DNA of 6,170 nt from Coriobacteriales bacterium (GTDB lineage: Bacteria; Actinomycetota; Coriobacteriia; Coriobacteriales; UBA8131). Both the position numbers and the translations under genes were made by a program. The DNA lies in contig JAITEK010000137.1 in the NCBI GenBank assembly GCA_031282085.1, positions 1 through 6,170 on the forward strand. Direction: 5' to 3'. Shown here in pieces: positions 4,834-6,170 of the stretch. Each line of letters begins with the position of its first letter. Position 1 is the first letter of the stretch. The notes beneath the pieces were generated by a model. It was not told the origin of the DNA. It did no database searches and saw only the letters and a program-made list of their open reading frames with translations.

Positions 4834-4837
4834 CAAC

Positions 4838-6163
4838 GTGAACGAACAGGACCATGAACCCATTATCGTTGTGGGGCACCGCAACCCCGACAACGACTCC
4901 ATCAGCTCAGCCGTTGGTTACGCGCACCTCAAGAGCCTCACCAATCCCCACAACAGCTACGAGGCCATGCGCCTGGGGCCGATGCCGCATGAGTCGAGCT
5001 ACGTGCTCGACCGCTTTGGCCTGCCGTATCCGCCAGTGCTCACCCACGTACACAGCCGCGTGCGCGACGTTATGACGCCCCGCCCGTTGCAGATAGCCCA
5101 AAGCGCAACCATGCGCGAGGCGGGCGAGACGCTCAAACGGCACAGCATCCGCACCTTGGTCGTCCACGATGAGAACGGGCGCTTCCAAGGAGTAATCGAC
5201 ACGACCACCTTTGCCAACCTCTACCTCGCGGAGCTTGACAACGCGCAGGCAGCGGCCGCGACGCGCCTTGCCACGCTGGTACAACCCGTGAGCGCCTTCC
5301 TTTCCGCAGCGCCCATCCTCGAGGCGGAAGACATCCTCAATGAGGCACGCGAGACCGTGCTCGCCTCCGCGCTGCGCCAGGCAGTTGTGCTGGATGAGGA
5401 CGGCAAGGCCATCGGCATCGTCACGCGCACCGACCTGGCGCGCACGCCGCGACGCAAGGTCATCCTCGTCGACCACAACGAGTCCTCGCAGGCGGTCAAC
5501 GGCATCCTGGAGGCCGAGGTTGTAGAGGTTGTGGATCATCACCGCATCGGCGACATCCAGACCACCATGCCCATCCCCTTCATCAACATGCCCCTTGGCT
5601 CAACCGCCAGCATCGTTGCCACGGAATACCTGCGCAACAACGTGCCGTTTGAGCCGACCTACGCGGCGGTGCTGCTCTCGGCGGTGCTCACCGATACCGT
5701 GCTGCTCAAGTCGCCCTCCACCTCCCCGCGCGACCAGGAGCTGGCCGAGATACTCGCCAAGGCCGCCGGCCTTGAGGTGCAGACCTTTGGCCGCGAGTTG
5801 TTTGAGGCGCGTTTTGCCGGGCAGGACGGCTCGGTAGAAAGCATCGTACTGGCGGACTCCAAGGTCTTTGAGCGCGGAGACACGAGCTTTATGGTGTCGC
5901 AGTTTGAGACCGTCAACACTGCAGACATCCTCAAAAAAGAAGGCGAGATCATCGAGTTCTTGGACGACCTGGTACGGCGACAGGGGCATGAGTTTGCGCT
6001 CGTGCTCGTTACCGACATCATGCGGGAGGGCTCGCAGTTCATCATCTCCGGCACGCCACGCCTCGTTGAGCACAGCTTTGGCATCGACCTTAGCAGCAAG
6101 AGCGCCTGGGTACCCGGCATCCTCTCCCGCAAGAAGCAGGTCGCTCCCCGCCTGCTGGACTGA
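4838..6163 (+). CDS. ppaC: Mn-dependent family II inorganic pyrophosphatase with CBS-domain insert
   Basis: Hydrolyses pyrophosphate to two phosphates in the cytoplasm, using Mn or Co. I take the GTG at 4838, with AGGGAG 4 nt upstream, giving 441 residues; the frame is open further upstream but that stretch has no family similarity. DHH-family metal motifs are GHRNPDNDSI (13-22; H14, D18, D20), VDHNE (211-215; D212), VVDHHR (231-236; H234, H235) and TDT (285-287; D286). The substrate-binding C-terminal SRKKQVAP is at 430-437. Two CBS motifs are inserted between the first and second metal motifs, about 74-132 (VRDVMTPRPLQI onward) and 152-203. They are separated by a short linker, without the roughly 120-residue DRTGG domain of the longer enzymes. 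CBS-pyrophosphatases are inhibited by AMP/ADP and stimulated by ATP, so this one is probably energy-sensitive. It is divergent from hisZ; only 7 bases follow the stop, so no terminator can be judged. Confidence 0.95.
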   Translation: MNEQDHEPIIVVGHRNPDNDSISSAVGYAHLKSLTNPHNSYEAMRLGPMPHESSYVLDRFGLPYPPVLTHVHSRVRDVMTPRPLQIAQSATMREAGETLKRHSIRTLVVHDENGRFQGVIDTTTFANLYLAELDNAQAAAATRLATLVQPVSAFLSAAPILEAEDILNEARETVLASALRQAVVLDEDGKAIGIVTRTDLARTPRRKVILVDHNESSQAVNGILEAEVVEVVDHHRIGDIQTTMPIPFINMPLGSTASIVATEYLRNNVPFEPTYAAVLLSAVLTDTVLLKSPSTSPRDQELAEILAKAAGLEVQTFGRELFEARFAGQDGSVESIVLADSKVFERGDTSFMVSQFETVNTADILKKEGEIIEFLDDLVRRQGHEFALVLVTDIMREGSQFIISGTPRLVEHSFGIDLSSKSAWVPGILSRKKQVAPRLLD

Positions 6164-6170
6164 GGCTTGA

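Larger units (their letters stand above)
4479..4837. other. Divergent intergenic region between hisZ and the pyrophosphatase gene
   Basis: This 359-bp stretch has no convincing gene. From left to right it holds the hisZ ribosome-binding site, a 26-bp palindrome (4519-4544), a 12-bp perfect inverted repeat (4558-4569 with 4637-4648), a good minus-strand promoter (4659-4687), a weaker plus-strand promoter candidate (4724-4752), and the pyrophosphatase ribosome-binding site (4828-4833). It is visibly more AT-rich than the flanking genes. ACTAAAG occurs three times, at 4537-4543 (as TACTAAAG), 4578-4584 and 4771-4777. Confidence 0.8.

Noticed and set aside
4586..4837. N-terminal extension of the pyrophosphatase by 84 codons from an upstream TTG
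   Set aside because: This stretch has promoter-like, AT-rich sequence and no family similarity, while the GTG at 4838 has a good ribosome-binding site and gives the standard N-terminus.

Overview
The window carries the start of a histidine-biosynthesis operon on the minus strand and, divergent from it, a regulated inorganic pyrophosphatase gene on the plus strand. Reading the minus strand from the right, the order is hisZ (3342-4478), hisG (2504-3349), hisD (905-2197) and a hisC cut off by the left edge (1-905). The plus-strand gene (4838-6163) encodes a family II (DHH) pyrophosphatase with a CBS-domain pair inserted in it. The high G+C, the short-form HisG paired with HisZ, and a CBS-pyrophosphatase without a DRTGG domain (the architecture of the Eggerthella lenta enzyme) together suggest an anaerobic actinobacterium of the class Coriobacteriia. 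That placement is an inference, not a proof.

The hisZ/hisG and hisD/hisC junctions overlap (8 nt and 1 nt), as in a tightly coupled operon. The hisG-hisD junction instead holds a 306-bp noncoding stretch packed with repeats: two REP-like elements of equal length in inverted (BIME-like) arrangement with compensatory changes in their hairpin stems, a GTCC tetranucleotide tract, a duplicated 37-bp tail and further hairpins. A third copy of the REP hairpin, identical over 29 bp to one of the intergenic copies, lies inside the hisG reading frame. There it encodes part of a 71-residue Pro/Ala-rich N-terminal extension that precedes an otherwise ordinary short-form HisG. G-rich tracts able to form G-quadruplexes flank this copy on the template strand.

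The 359-bp divergent region (4479-4837) has a good sigma70-type promoter facing hisZ, about 175 nt upstream of the likely hisZ start. The predicted leader transcript begins almost exactly at a perfect 12-bp arm whose complement lies 67 nt downstream, and it then contains a 26-bp palindrome just before hisZ. No His-rich leader peptide and no convincing T-box is present, so this could be an uncharacterised structured leader, an operator, or both. A weaker promoter candidate faces the pyrophosphatase.

Functionally, HisZ and HisG form the ATP phosphoribosyltransferase that starts the pathway, HisD performs the last step and HisC the aminotransferase step. The HisG reaction releases pyrophosphate, so a neighbouring adenine-nucleotide-sensitive pyrophosphatase makes metabolic sense, though the link is only inferred from position.
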